A stretch of DNA of 64,000 nt from positions 62,001 to 126,000 of the forward strand of contig MU394123.1 in the NCBI GenBank assembly GCA_022578605.1. Reading direction: 5' to 3'. The stretch is from Camillea tinctor. Lineage: Eukaryota; Ascomycota; Sordariomycetes; Xylariales; Xylariaceae. This document shows positions 1-12,672 of this stretch, one piece after another. Made by a program: the position numbers and the translations under genes. A model generated the notes under the pieces. That model made no database searches and was not told where the DNA came from. It saw only the letters and a program-made list of their open reading frames with translations. Within the stretch, counting starts at the first letter, position 1. The number at the start of each line of letters is the position of its first letter.

Positions 1-1020
1 CTTCCTCGACCGCATTGCCTATGTCAAGAGTCTGAAGGAGGTTGCCATTGAGATACCTAGCCAGAGTGCCATCACTGCCGACAATGTCACCCTCGAGCTC
101 GACGGCGTGCTCTATACCCGTGTCTTTGACGCCTACAAGGCTAGGTAACCCATCCGTTACCCTTACCTATTTGTATCTATATATAGGTCTACTGCTTGTT
201 GCTGACATTGCCTTCTCTCCTCTTTACCAGCTATGGCGTGGAGGATGCCGAGTACGCCATCTCCCAGCTCGCCCAGACCACCATGCGCAGCGAGATCGGC
301 CAGTTGACCCTCGACCACGTGCTGAAGGAGCGCGCCGCACTCAACACCAACATCACCGCCGCCATCAACGAGGCTGCCCAGGCCTGGGGCGTTACCTGCC
401 TACGGTATGAGATCCGGGACATCCACGCCCCTGCCCCCGTTGTCGAGGCCATGCACCGCCAGGTTACCGCTGAGCGATCCAAGCGCGCCGAGATTCTCGA
501 CTCCGAAGGCCAGCGTCAGAGCGCCATCAACATCGCCGAGGGTAAGAAGCAGAGTGTCATTCTAGCCTCCGAGGCCTTGCGTGCCGAGCAGATCAACCGC
601 GCCAGTGGTGAGGCCGAGGCTATCCTCATGAAAGCCACTGCCACCGCCTCGGGCATCGACGCTATCGCCCGCAGCATTGGCGAGGGCGGCGCCTCCGCTC
701 AAGGCGCCGTCAGCCTCAACATTGCTGAGAAGTATGTCGATGCCTTCAGTAAGCTCGCCCGCGAGAGCACCGCTGTCGTCGTCCCCGGTAACGTCGGTGA
801 CATTGGAGGCATGATCGCTGCCGGTCTCAGCGTCTATGGTAAGGTCGGCGAGGCCCAGGGCCGCGCTATGGCCAAGGACTTGCTTGCTGCAAAGACCGGT
901 GGCAACAATGCCCCAGAACCGGAGGAAGAGCAGGTCCAGTTGTCTTCATCCAAGCCGTCCAACAGCAGCGTGATCGACTCGGTGGTTCGCGAATTCGATA
1001 ATACGACCGGGCAAAGATAA
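1..1020 (+). CDS. Stomatin-like protein 2 (SPFH domain), 5'-truncated by window edge
   Basis: Exons are 2..144 (frame entering from the left edge) and 231..1020; the 86-nt intron has GT..AG ends and a CTGAC branch site. In the window 310 residues are coded. The part seen starts inside the SPFH/band-7 domain and runs through the typical LRYEIRDI and [13 protein letters not shown] segments, then an Ala/Glu-rich helical region and an acidic/Ser-rich tail. SLP2 proteins form ring-like scaffolds at the mitochondrial inner membrane, where they bind prohibitins and cardiolipin-rich lipid; this role is taken from the family. The N-terminal targeting sequence lies outside the window. Codon use is C-ending and strongly biased, as in a well-expressed housekeeping gene. 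It is convergent with MON2. Confidence 0.93.
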
Positions 1021-2234
1021 CTACCCCATGTTCTGTATTACTGAATTATCTCTAGTCAGGGAAGTTACGGGTAGGTGAATCCCGTATTTTTGCGTTAAAA
1101 AAACCCCGATCGATCACCGTCCTGGTATGCAGCGATATAATAAAGTAGACAATTAGGTGATGATTTGGTCATGACGGTATAAAAAAGGGGGTGGGAAGGG
1201 GTAGGTAAGGGAGGGCAAGAAAAGGTCGATTAGTTGGTTGGTTTGAGGAATGAGGAAGGAGGTTATTTCTGTAAAACTTCAAAAAGGGCCTATCAGGAGG
1301 GCAGAACTGGAAAGGGAAGGAGAAGGGGCTGTATCCGGATTTCTCAGCTCCTTCTGTGTCTATCTTGTGCTTCTGTACTATCTGTTTTACTAAAGAAATA
1401 TCTATGCAAACAAAAAGGAAATAAAGAAAAAGGGAACGGAACGGAATGGAACGGAGGAAAACTCTCCACTCAACGTCTTGAGAGAGAGTACGAAGTCGGG
1501 CTGGAGGGCCTGGTTTTGATGAAAGAAGGGAGGGGGTGCAGAGAGGGACTAACGACATCAGTAGTTGAGAATCAAAAGAAGCCAAATACAAATAAAACCA
1601 GTGTGAAATCAAGTTCTCTTCATAAGAGGAAGAAAGGACTTGAGCGACGGAGAAGCAAGAAATGGGTTTCTGACCTATAGGCTATACCCGCCTACCTACC
1701 TATGCGCTTTAGATCTTAAGGGGAAGAAGAACTCAACACAATCCACCACCTATCAGTAGGTGGTGGATTGATCAAAAATATGTTATGTATACGTGGGCCC
1801 TACGGAATACACAATGGTATATAATCTGCCTATCTGCATAATGTACGTGCTTATTAAAGAGGAATGAAAAGTGGTTATATAACATCGTATTGCATTCGCA
1901 CTCTGCCACCTATACCTAGAAAGGTAGCCTATATTAAAGTCATAAGTCATCCTTTTACTGATGAACAGGAAATATAAACACTACTAGGTTAGGTAGGCGC
2001 GTGACGATATGACTAGAAAGTAAGGGGTTGCGGACAAGAACATAGGTAATCTGGGTACAGAACCCAGACTATTGTATACCCTACTATCTAACAATTAAAT
2101 AGACGAACAGATATATGATTCTACCTCTCAAAACGCCCACCTAGTTGCTACTATACCAGTACAGCCATCATGAGTATCAGTGGCTCAACCCATTCACTCC
2201 CCTCTTCCCTCCACCATTCCACATCAAATAAAAT
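1021..2234. other. Convergent intergenic spacer between SLP2 and MON2
   Basis: No supported gene. A strongly purine-rich (+ strand) block at about 1180-1680 produces long open frames on both strands, with low-complexity Lys/Arg/Glu or Pro/Ser/Phe content; I regard these as composition artefacts and probable 3' UTR. The spacer holds a perfect hairpin at 1739-1770. Confidence 0.5.
1739..1770. repeat. Perfect 14-bp inverted repeat with 4-nt loop
   Basis: Arms 1739-1752 and 1757-1770 are exact reverse complements (CAATCCACCACCTA and its complement) around the loop TCAG. It sits in the middle of the spacer between two convergent genes, so a 3'-end or RNA-structure role is possible. That is inference; only the perfect dyad is seen. 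Confidence 0.85.
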
Positions 2235-5200
2235 TCAAACTCCCAATTCCGCGCCTACCACTTCGAGCGCTCCCCCCAATCTCCTGAGCACATCTTCGTC
2301 GCCGCTAGCACCTGCAACTCTTGTGGCCCCAACGATCAGTGGGTATAGACGCAAAAGGTGCTTCCGCCCATCGCTCTCGACGTTCGGCGTGTCGGGGATA
2401 GCCTCGGATAAGCTTTTAAGCTCGACGAGGCGATCGAGTATGCGTGCAAGCTCGCGACGCTGGCTGAGCGGCTGGGGCATGCGTCCGCGGAGGGGTTGAT
2501 CGGCGATATAGGCGCGAAGAGTGAGAGCTGCGCGGAGGATGAGGTAGGGAGCTGCGGTTCGAGCGAGTCGCACGTTGAGTGCATGGGGGGGTTCTGCTGG
2601 AAGCCTACTGGCGGCGGATGCGCTAAGTTTTGGGAACCCTGGTGTCGGGGGCTGGACGGTGATTTGCGGCGTCGTTGCTTCATCTTGGTTGGCTACTAAG
2701 GAGAACAGCTCGTCCAAGCAGACATACGCCATCTGTTCACGTTTTGTTGGCGGCGAGTCGATGGTGCGACCTCGCCGGGGTCTGTACAGACTTGACAAGC
2801 CATTCGCTTCGTTGATATTATTCGTATGGTTACCATGGATCAAGGACGATTCGGCAGGAGCAGGTGTGTGGATGATCGACATTCGAAAAAGGCTTTCGGC
2901 AAAGATCTTGCGTGTCTTGTCCGGGATGACCTCCGCGCCCAGTGATGGTATAATGAGCTCTCGTAGCTTCAAGAATGAAGAAATATCAAAGTCCTGATCC
3001 TGTAGTATGTTTACTCGATCCGGTGGTGCAGTACAGTCTGCGCTTGTGATACCGTTCGCAACGGTCACAATCATCTGCCAGATATCCTGTACCATGGACC
3101 GTGAAATATCAAACGCCAGAAGTTGTCTGAGAGTAGCCTCGAGGATGGTTAGTGCTGATGAGGTCGCCTGTTTCCATGGCTGATCCGATTTTGTTACTAT
3201 AGGGAACTGGTATTTGAGTGTGATCGGCTTCGAAAGTGATGTAAGCGCAGTAAGAAAGGCGCCACTGCTGTATATATCGACATCAGATGCATGGTTGACT
3301 ATCAAAGACGTCAAGATACCCATGCTAGCTCTAGACATGGCTATATATGTGCGTTTTTGCGTGATGCGTAGGTCTGAGGTGCCGTTCCCATTGAGGAAGG
3401 CTAGTGAAATAAACTCCGAGGTTTGGGTTATGAGGGCAGCTGGAGCCCCGGGCAAGTCTGTTCGAAGCATCTTGAGAACGTCCAATACTTGCCCCTGAAG
3501 GGGTGTTACATGATCAATATCCGCAATAAAAGCTCCTGGAGTTGCCACTTCCATAACTTCACGTAAAAGGGTGAGCATGCGGCGAATACGATCAACCGTT
3601 AAGTCTGCCTGAATAAGGCGGTATACGTCGTGTAGAGCAGCAACATAAGCTAGAAGGCAGTTTTGATTGTCAGTAACCTTTCCAGTAGTACCGCTGCTGC
3701 TAGCTGGGATACCGCGGGACCATAAATCCCACGCTAGATCGATGGTTGTCTTGTTGAAATTCTGACTTGTTCCACTTTGGCTACGTGAAAGCATCTGGGC
3801 TAAGGCTTTAAACGTTGCTGTGTTGATTTCCAGTACCTGGAAATCCAACAGTGTGGCAAAGTAACTAAGTAGTTGCTGCCAGTATGAGTTGAATGTCGGA
3901 TGAACTGTTAAGACGTCAAGGTAGTTGGCTAGAAGGCTAGATATACCGTTTAGAACCACGACAGCAGTATCGTACCAGTCGTGACGGGTCTTCTCATCCA
4001 CAGTAGGTCTACTGACCGTCCGAAGCTCATTTTCCATAGATGAGAGTAGCCGGAAAATGACCGACTTGATACAAACAGACCAGGCTTCAGAACTAAGACG
4101 ATCACCGTATGCATCAAATATTCGTAAGAGTGTTTGGATTGCACCTAATAATGTTAGCGAACAACAAAGGGCGGGTTCAAAAATGGGAATGTCAAACATA
4201 CTGTTTCTCAAATCCAATCTGTCATCTGTTGTTACAGTTGTCAGCCGCAGTAGTAGGAGCATCCATAACGCGGCATCCGAGGAAGCATTTTCAGCATGCG
4301 ACGCTATTTCTATCAACGAGTCATCGCCAGTTTCACCAACAAGAGAACTAGTGATAGAAAGTGACTTGTTCTTCCCGGATAGGAAATCAGAAAGGTCCCA
4401 AAAAAAGGTAACAGTCTAATGAAAGAATTAGCAACGTCGATGCATAGGTTATAGGGGAGGGTATACCGTCAATGCAATGTTCAGGTCTTCGTCTTGTGAG
4501 CAAAATTTATATAGGGTATCAACTAGGATTAAAAAGCATGATTTTGGTAGAGAGGTTAAAAAGTCCGAGCAGATTAGCTGCAAAGAATTGAAGGAAGATC
4601 TAATAAGCTTCGAAGACCGCGTGCTAAGCAGTCGATGTTGGTTATTGGTGTCGCGTATATCATCGTCGGCATATTTTCGTGGAATGAATATGCTGCCGAT
4701 TACTTCAAACGTGATCTCCCAGCCTCTTAGAAGAGAGTCGCCGCAATCTTCGAGAAGGCTCTTCAGTCCCTCAAGGATGATCTTGTGTATGTCTACGTCA
4801 GTTGAGTAGCTTGCGACCGAAGTTGCACGGTCCTCAACTTGCAACGGTAACAATGAGCTCTGTAGAGCTTCAAGTAAACGAAGTTGAACTCTGCCGCGAG
4901 TTTCGTCATTGAGGTTCGAGACTGATTTAGCAGCGTCGAGTATGAGTCGTACTAAAATATCTGCTGCACGGCTTCGAACTGGCGCAGATATAGAAACGGA
5001 ACTAAGGGTGCCCGCGAGTTCGGATATTATACGTGCCCAGCCCGAAACGTCTGGGGGATATATCATGAGTCTATCAATGTTGATAGTTGCGATGTCGCCA
5101 ATCTTTGCCAAGGCAAACTGATCTTCCTGGTTTGGACCTGTAGTTGCCGTTACAGACACATTCAGAACCCTACGCTGCTGGCCAGTTGGCGACCGTAGGC

Positions 5201-7846
5201 CTCGTAGAGATGGTGAAGAAGCCGTTGAAGACGGCGGTCGGTTTGATGGTTCAGGTAACGGCTCTGATTGCTTTTCTAGAAGGCCACACAGCGCATCAAC
5301 AACCTCTACAAAAGCGCTATTTGGAAAGTCGACGGTGCTTTCGAATAGCCTCGCTGCTGCCGTCTCAACAGAACGTATTTCTGTGCTGAAATTCGCTAGC
5401 AAAGCTGTCGCTTCTCCGTCAGCTTTAGCATCTGAGCTTTTCGTCACAGTCGGGGTCCTTCCGGCAGTCTTGCCAGTTGAAAAGAGGACGAAATCAGCCT
5501 GCTGTAATGTCTCCAGCACAATAGACCAGGACGAGCTCAGAGTCGGGCCCAATGCAATGCCTAGATTCAACAGAGCACGAAGGCACAGAAGGTTTCTCGT
5601 ATTGAGTGTCTGCGGTATCGTGTTCGCATCCATTGATGCTTGCCTTTGTCTTTCCCCAGCAGCGCCGACTGGGGTCACCAAGTTCTCCACGCTCAATAGC
5701 CCTCTAGCATTCCCCAAGATACTGTTCGGTGCGTCTGTCGTTGGAGTAGACACTGTAGGTTTGGATGATCCCGAATTCAAGCACGCTGTTAGTACATTAG
5801 GAGGCACAGCTGCTTTGCCAAGCGTCGTTAGAAAAGCATCTCTCGGTGTGGTGAGTTGGAGTAGTCCGGCTACATGGGCAAATTTCTGGAAAGCTCGGAC
5901 GAGGCCATGGTAGTATTCCGAATCCAGAGCAGCATAAAGAAAGGTTGAGCAGGTCGCTAGTATAGCGGGCCAACACTCCTCGATGATGACAGCACACACT
6001 TTGACATCGGCATGCAGTGGATGGTCCTTGAGTGTGAGAGGATTGACCGGTACGGGATTCTTTTTGAACGACCCAGATCGCTCTAGGGAACTAATGGTTG
6101 TGGTTCTCTCTATGGGGGTCTTGAGAGTTTCCGAACCCTCACCTTCTACAGGGGCCGGAGATTCCCTACCCATTCCAGATTGCTTCGCACTACGCTTACG
6201 GGAGCGGCCTTCCCCGGGTACAGTAAGCGGCAGGATAAACTTGGCCAGACCCTCAGAGAGAGAGGTTATACAGGATAATGTCAGTGCATATATGTAAGAC
6301 TCTGGGATCGATGGCGGCTCCGTCTTATCGAGCTGATCTATGCACGCCACTCTGATTGTACTCCACTGGGAGCTAATACCAGTATTCTGGGCATCGCTAA
6401 CAGAGCCACTAATGATACCGGTGACACCAGTAGACTCAAGCATCACTTGGTCGGAAGAACCAGCGCTTCCATACGGATTCGCTACGGGTATAGTGGATTG
6501 GTGGGCAAGACCAATGACCGCTGGCTTTTCCGTACTGACCCTAACGAATGTAGCAGTGAGGTTCTTGAGTATATCCTTCTCGCCCTCTTTAGCGTCGTAA
6601 AGAGAAAATATGCGTCTGAGAAGAGCGGGTTCAGAGAAGATGCCCCTGAAAACTTCCATACAGAGGGCCCTCTTCCAGACAGCAGCGTCCTGGTCTAGGA
6701 TCTGCACAAGCGTATCTAGAGCATCCCCACCCTCAGATGGTAAGATGCTAAGATGCTTCTTCAAGAGGGTATATAAGATGCGGGTTAGGCGGACCGACGT
6801 GGCAAAGTTAGGATTTCCTGAAAGTGCCTGTATGATGAATGGCATGACCCTCGCTCGAAGAATGTGCGCCTGCTCAGAGTGAGTCAAGAAAATAGCGGCG
6901 TGCTGACTCAGAACCGACTCTATTAGTTCAAGACCAAAGGTTTGAGGAAGCCCAGTAAAGCGAAGGTATTCAGATCGTTTATTCTCAGTCATAAGGCAAA
7001 TGTCCTTGAACACACGATAGGCATCTAAGGCAGCGGCACGGAGCTGAACATTTTGGCCATCGCTTGTCGGAGCATCACCGACGAAGCTACCGTCAACGGG
7101 CGATTCTAGCATAGGTCAGTCTAAGCGGGCACGATAAGCCAAGGCCAAAAACACAACTCACTATCTTCAGCCGTTACTTTCTCAAAGACGGTCATGACAA
7201 GCTGCTGCAGCGTGGCAGCAGAGGTATGATTAACCACGCCATTCTTGCTGGTCTGTAGGATGAAACAAATATTCAAAGCAGTAACAAGCAGGTCGCCCTT
7301 GATATCATTGGCGTAGTTTTGCAGCAGGGTAGGCAAGGCCTGGAGGATCTTGAGTTGAACATCAAGGCCAGCAGAGGTTGCCTCGCGTAGGGCCTCAAGC
7401 ACGGGGCTCAGTTTGGAACGAGGCAAGGCGCTCACGAGAATGAGGCGTGAGAGGCAGACAATAGCTATGCTAGTGAACTTGGTGTTCTTGGTGCCGCAGG
7501 CTATAACAAAGGGGTTGACAAAGTGAACCTTTTGTGCGAGCTCTACAAGATCAAGAAGAAAGACATAGTTAGGAAGGACTTCTATTAGAGCTAAGTTGGG
7601 CCCTCAGGGCCAGGCAGGGATATGCATACCGGCAGCTAGCTGAGCTTCATTAGCAGCCCGGATACTCTTGAGTTCATCGAGAGACTTCTCGGCAGCCTAA
7701 TGAAAGGGGGTGCTCACTAGTCAGTCATATAGCTACGAGATGTTCTATAGGTAGATAGATGTACATACTTGTCTCAGGTCATTGTGCTTGCGTTTACTCT
7801 CTTGGATGAGATTAGTGAGCTCGGTGGCGAGGAGTTGGGTGGTCAT
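2235..7846 (-). CDS. MON2: MON2 homologue, endosome/trans-Golgi trafficking scaffold
   Basis: Six exons on the minus strand: 7846..7769, 7696..7630, 7542..7162, 7105..4467, 4415..4202 and 4144..2235, together 5289 nt or 1762 residues. Phases agree at every junction. The start gives MTTQLLATELTNLIQESKRK, the usual MON2 beginning of the DCB region; HUS-like and long helical-repeat regions follow. MON2 resembles large Arf-GEFs but lacks the Sec7 catalytic domain. It acts at the trans-Golgi and endosomes with DOP1 and the flippase Neo1 (family knowledge). The last intron, 4201..4145, is exactly 57 nt with no stop, so naive translation adds 19 residues; GTATGT, GCTAAC and TTAG signals and the better family match support splicing. 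It is divergent from MMS2. Confidence 0.93.
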
Positions 7847-8297
7847 GTTGGCCAGCTGATGATGATGCCCTGATCCGGATCAGGTAGTCTCCATCGGGGA
7901 GGAATGTAATGATGCAAGCCGCCGGGGCCTAATAAAGAGAGATGATATACCGATCTGACCTGGAGCTAGCGTCTGGGTAGATGGACCCCAAGGCTTTTTG
8001 TTTATTATTGTTCCTTCGGGCTAAGAAATGGCTAATCACCGGTTGAGATATATGTAACCTACCAAACCCAGGAGGTTAGGTGTGTGTGTGGGGGGGGGGG
8101 GAATAGAAAATGATATGATGATATTGTGAGATGGGTTTGGTAGGTAAGGTTGAGGGTTGCATTACGATGTAGGTAGGTAGGTTACTAAGTAGGTAGGTTG
8201 GTGGTTTAGGTAAGTAGTAGGTTGGATATAGGTAGGTACGTACTATGTATGTAGTGGTTCAAACGTAGCAAGTAGATTAGATTAGGTACCTGGCCTA

Positions 8298-8343
8298 GCA
8301 CAAGCACAAGCACAAGCACAGGTGCAAGTGCAAGTACAAGCAC
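8298..8343. repeat. Imperfect CACAAG hexamer array
   Basis: About seven tandem units of the form GCACAA, GCACAG, GTGCAA and GTACAA lie in the MON2/MMS2 divergent spacer. It looks like a minisatellite-like simple repeat; no function can be assigned. Confidence 0.7.
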
Positions 8344-8700
8344 TACGTCCAATGCGTGATTAGTCTTGATGACTCAGCATTCAAAGACCCACAGTAGATT
8401 CACTTTCGCTTTGTCCTAAAGCTCAGGTATACCTACTGCTAAGATAACGCGATTATCGCTATTTCGAATATTCATGCGTCCTATCTTTGCTACCAGGTTA
8501 AGTACTTACTACTTACCCCACCATCCCACCTTTCCAACTACTTTACTTTACCCATTTACCACTTGCCTTCTCTGCCTTACTCACCAACGCGCGATACCAA
8601 ACAACACCTTCGCATCCGATCCCAAAAGACTCTGACAGTAGCTATTATCGCGCACCCTACCCTACGAAGTTTAAGTAAATAAATCGAGAGAAAGAATAAG

Positions 8701-8722
8701 AAAAAAAAAAAAAAAAAAAAAA
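8701..8722 (+). repeat. Poly(A) tract in the presumed MMS2 5' leader
   Basis: Twenty-two consecutive A residues end 10 nt before the MMS2 start codon at 8733. Given the position, the tract is probably transcribed as part of the 5' UTR. Confidence 0.8.
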
Positions 8723-8732
8723 CCTTGTCACG

Positions 8733-9393
8733 ATGGGCGCCAAGGTCCCCCGAAACTTTCGTCTGCTGGAGGAGCTGGAGAAGGGAGAAAAAGGCTTGGG
8801 AGCTGGTCAGTTTCTCTTCTTTGCCCATCTTACCAACTCGATCATCTATATACTAACATGTTGTATTTATTACATGTAGAGGCCTGTTCCTACGGCTTGG
8901 ACAACCCCGAAGACCTCCTCATGTCCGACTGGAATGGCACAATTCTAGGCCCTCCCCATGTTGGTTATCCCCACGATCTATTGGGAATAATAAGATGCAT
9001 ATGTACCGAGACGGAAACTAATAGAGGCCATTCCATGCAGAGCGTGCACGAAAACCGCATCTACTCAGTCAAGATGCACTGCGGCGAGCAATACCCTGAC
9101 CAGCCCCCTACCATCCAGTTCGTCAGTCAAGTAAACCTGCCGTGCGTCAACCAGAAAAACGGAGTAGTCGATCCGAGCCAGTTACCCTGCCTTGCTAAGT
9201 GGAAGCGCGAGAATACCATGGAAACCATCTTGATCGAACTGCGAAGGTGGGTACCTCTGATAAACTAGGCCATATAACTTAAAAGGATCTCGTTGGGACA
9301 TATATTGACTATTGTGTCGGCAGATACATGGCTTCGAGCCAATGCAAGAAACTGCCCCAGCCTCCCGAAGGCACCGTTTATCCTGGCCACTAG
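8733..9393 (+). CDS. MMS2: MMS2-like ubiquitin-conjugating enzyme variant (UEV)
   Basis: Exons 8733..8805, 8880..8959, 9041..9246 and 9324..9393 give 142 residues, normal for MMS2. The protein begins MGAKVPRNFRLLEELEKGEK and keeps the UEV landmarks WNGTILGPPH, HENRIYSVKMHCG, YPDQPPTIQF and METILIELRRYMAS. The catalytic-cysteine context of active E2s (HPN...GxICLDIL) is absent, as expected of a variant. MMS2 pairs with UBC13 to build Lys63-linked ubiquitin chains, including on PCNA in error-free post-replication repair (family knowledge). The donor of intron 2 (GTTGGT) is weak, but the junction H-S-V-H matches the family exactly. Confidence 0.95.
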
Positions 9394-10296
9394 AGCGGAA
9401 AGCAGAGAACAGAGACTGCACGGTGGGAGACCCAGAGACACGAGAAACATGATACAGCTATGACCAATACACATATGCGATTTATTTGATTTTTCTTTCT
9501 TCTTCTTTTTCTAAACACATGGGCAAGGCATTTGGGAAGGTCAACAAAGTAAGAGGAACATGTACTGCTAGGGAAAGCTAGACCTCTCGATGAGCATGTG
9601 TGTTCATGTGTGTGTCATGATGAGAGGGATTCATGATGGGAGAGACTAGGTGGGAGAGACTAGGTAGGAGATACATAACCTAGGTTACATAAGTACGGAA
9701 AGGGACAAGCTGGGACAGAATAGAGTCGCTGTGTGGTTTTGCACTGCCTTGCTATGTCTGCATTGTTGATGAGAACTTACTATCCTGGCTCAACTGCATA
9801 GAGGAAATCGAGTAAGATGCAAAACCTTGAATGCACGTGATTGTGTGAATGCATACACTATAACAGGTACTTAGTGCTACCTACTGTACCTAACCACCCA
9901 CCACGAACCATTTACTTAGGCCCACTTCTATCTACTGTACATACATACAATACATACTAGGTTAGGTACTATATGTACAACCTAGTTTAACTTAGTTGTG
10001 TGGAAATCGGACCCTTGTGATCCCTGTCCACTCCCGTTACGTTCTAGAAGGGGTTTAAAGTTTTTTTTATAGTTTTTTTTACTCATCTTCTACATCCAGT
10101 CTAAGATATCTCCATACCTACACAGATTTATGTACATAGGTACCCTAGGTAGGATATACCCTTTTGTCATCTTTGTTTATGTAACAGACCTTTAGTACCT
10201 GTTAAACCTCCGAAAAAGATATAGGTTGTATCATTTACTTATTATCTGCACACTCACTTACTTGCTCACTTATACCACCTCCCTCTCTCAAATCCC
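9394..10296. other. Intergenic spacer, MMS2 to LYR gene
   Basis: No gene seen. It holds T runs at about 10060-10080, a GTGTGT-rich stretch near 9598-9620, and several TAGGTA/ACCTAGG motifs at 9890-10160. Confidence 0.5.
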
Positions 10297-11961
10297 ATGT
10301 ACAGAGGGAAACAACCCTCTTCATTCCTCATACCGGCCCGCAATTCGCGGCACCGAACAGCATGTAGGTAATAAGATGCCTTCTTTTTTTTTGTTTTTTT
10401 TTTTTTTTGTTTTTGTTATCTGCTTTTCTTCCCTTGTCCTCCCCCCTTACCTTTCATCTTATACCCTGATCTCATATCCCATCCTTTCCCATGACGCAAA
10501 AATAGATATACCCAATCATATATGCAATGACATATTTATATATAAAATAGTAGCAGCGCTATTTACCTTGTCTGCAATTATTAAACTAACACCAAGCCAG
10601 GCCTAGCCCTCTACCGTGCTCTTCTCGAAGCCGCCCCCAAGGTCTCCCTGCCCGAGGACCTTGTCCCCCTCGGAGGCCCTAACCCCATTGCGCGGCACAT
10701 CACCCGCGCCTTTCGTCGGAATCGGGATGACGTATCCCCGCGCATTGTATATCCCGCCCTGCGCGCCGGGTATGATGCGCTCGAGGCCCTCAACCTCGCG
10801 GCGCAGGACCCGGAAAGCGCCGAACACGCCTCCGTGATCGCGCTTCTGCGCTCCGGAAAACCTCGGCCCCCACCACCATCACTGCCATCATCATCACCAC
10901 CGTCAAGTGTAGCGCGGGTTGACAAGGAGACGACCCCATCATCACAGCCCTCACCGCCAACACCTTTGCAGTCCCCGGAGAAGAAACGGAAAAAGAAAAA
11001 GAACCCGCGAGCACCACCATCCGTGAATCCCAAGACGGGAGAGAAGCTTCCCAAGCCCGGCGCCCCGCGCGCCGGCACCGTCCCCCTGTTCGTGAACGTA
11101 ACCCCCACGCCCACAAGGTCGACTCCCTACCCCAAGCCCGTGTACGAGACGCCCCATCGCCCGTTACCCCTCTCCTCCCTCGGCGGCAGCGGCCGCCGCC
11201 AGGTGCCCCGTTTGGACATGGCCGGGGACTTCGCGTTCGCGCGGCTCACCAAGCCGCAGCCCGCGGTGCTGAGCCGCATCCTGACGCAGAAGGTGAAAAA
11301 GCGCGCCGAGCGCGGCCGCGCCATACTGGAGATGATGGACGAAGGGGCTCTGGAGGCCGAGGAGGAGGACGCGTGGGAGATGGTCCTCGCCAATCTTCTA
11401 TCCGACGAGCGGTGGGCCGTCCTGTATCGTACGTGCGACGCCGTCGACAACAGCAGTAGTAACAGTGGTGACCCGCCCTCCAAGCAAGAGGAAAAAGACG
11501 TAAAGGGAAAACAAGATTTCATCCTGCAGCTCCAGCGCGCTGAGTACGAGATCCGCCTCGACGAGTCCCGCCGCAACACCTACCGCTCTGACCTGCGCAC
11601 CTATGGCAGTAGGCACCTCATGGAACTGCTGAACCGCGAGCGCGAGGATCAGGTCGCCCGCGCCGACGCTCTACGCCACCTCATCGCCCAGGAGTCCGCC
11701 CTCGCCAAGCAGGAGAAGGAAGAGCGCAAGGCCCGGAGCCACGAGGTGAGGCACTCTCGCTGGCTGGCTGAGCAGGCCGAGAAACTCAGGCTCGCCGAGG
11801 TAGTAACGGAGATGGGGACGGTGATGGAGACCGAGAAAGAGAAGCGAGATGTTGTTCGTGAAGAGGTGGAGGAATGGTATCGAAGATCAGAATCAGATTG
11901 GGACGATGACGAGGGATGTGATGGGGAAGAAGACGAAAGGGATGGGCCGGGATTTTGGTAA
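10297..11961 (+). CDS. Cup1-like LYR-motif protein
   Basis: The main exon runs 10601..11961 to a TAA. Its start codes for a LYR tripeptide in the context LALYRALLEAAPKV, followed by a helical segment with GPNPIARHITRAFRRN. This matches the N-terminal LYR domain of fungal Cup1-like proteins. The rest has a Pro/Ser-rich, Lys-rich middle, an Arg/Glu-rich predicted coiled coil near residues 300-430 and an acidic tail. The first exon is my proposal: 10297..10363 with donor GTAGGT, acceptor CCAG at 10600 and branch CTAAC. It gives 475 residues and the junction TACLALYR. Another acceptor at 10606 keeps frame but drops two codons. LYR proteins commonly serve mitochondrial Fe-S or complex assembly; the role of this subfamily is unknown to me. 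Confidence 0.8.
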
Positions 11962-12314
11962 AGGTGGGCAGAGTGAGGGTAGTGTATAGGTTTGGAAAAG
12001 GGGATAGATCCCATGAACAAAGGATGAAGGTGGGAAGTGAGTTGTAAGTATATAAGATAATGTGTATACACTTCTCGCCCAATATGCACCAGTAGTGAAA
12101 CTACGCAATCACACAATGAGACCACATCATTTCATCCCCATATGTATAAATAACCCATTTCCATAATGTAGGTCATGTGCCTCAAGTTAACTGAGGTGCG
12201 TACGTTCATATGGTTTCGACTTCATTCCCTTCTCCATCCTGCCATGTCTCTTCAGTAGCCACGAATTTAGTCAGCCATTCCCGTTCCTAATCCCCTGACG
12301 CGCACATGTACGCC

Positions 12315-12361
<47 letters not shown>

Positions 12362-12672
12362 TACCCGTATCCATAAACACACTCGCCCTGTCGGGTTCTA
12401 CAAGACTTTGTCATATGTTACATGCATGTGTCCAACCCATTATCACAAAAAAGAACTTTGCCAAAGCCCTAAACCAAGGTATAAACGCCCGCTCCCTCCG
12501 AGGTATTTCGGTTACCTTTGTCCAAACTTGCTTCAGTACCTATATTTTTTGAGAAAAGAAAACGCGCCCCATATACCCTATATTGGGTTAAACCCTATGT
12601 ATGTATAAATGAAAAGAATATTTTTAAATGGTAATTTTTTAGGTCTTGGGGGAGTGGACACCAGAGTCGACA
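11962..12672. other. Intergenic spacer with AT microsatellite
   Basis: No supported gene. An (AT)n repeat lies at 12317-12357. Short open frames across it are composition artefacts. Confidence 0.5.
12317..12357. repeat. (AT)n microsatellite
   Basis: About 20 dinucleotide AT units in an uninterrupted run. Confidence 0.95.

Larger units (their letters stand above)
7847..8732. promoter_or_regulatory. Shared divergent upstream region of MON2 and MMS2
   Basis: This spacer separates two divergent start codons, so it should carry both promoters. It contains a G run near 8090-8101, several TAGGTAGG-type repeats at 8110-8290, an imperfect CACAAG/CAAGTG hexamer array at 8298-8343, and a 22-A run at 8701-8722. 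No clear TATA box is seen. Confidence 0.5.

Noticed and set aside
1169..1680. Overlapping open frames of about 147 codons on both strands
   Set aside because: The sequence is purine-rich and low-complexity; both translations are biased and unlike any family. Probable UTR/spacer.
10226..10606. 126-codon frame across the first intron of the LYR gene
   Set aside because: It runs through poly-T and has no ATG near its start; the spliced model explains the LYR domain better.
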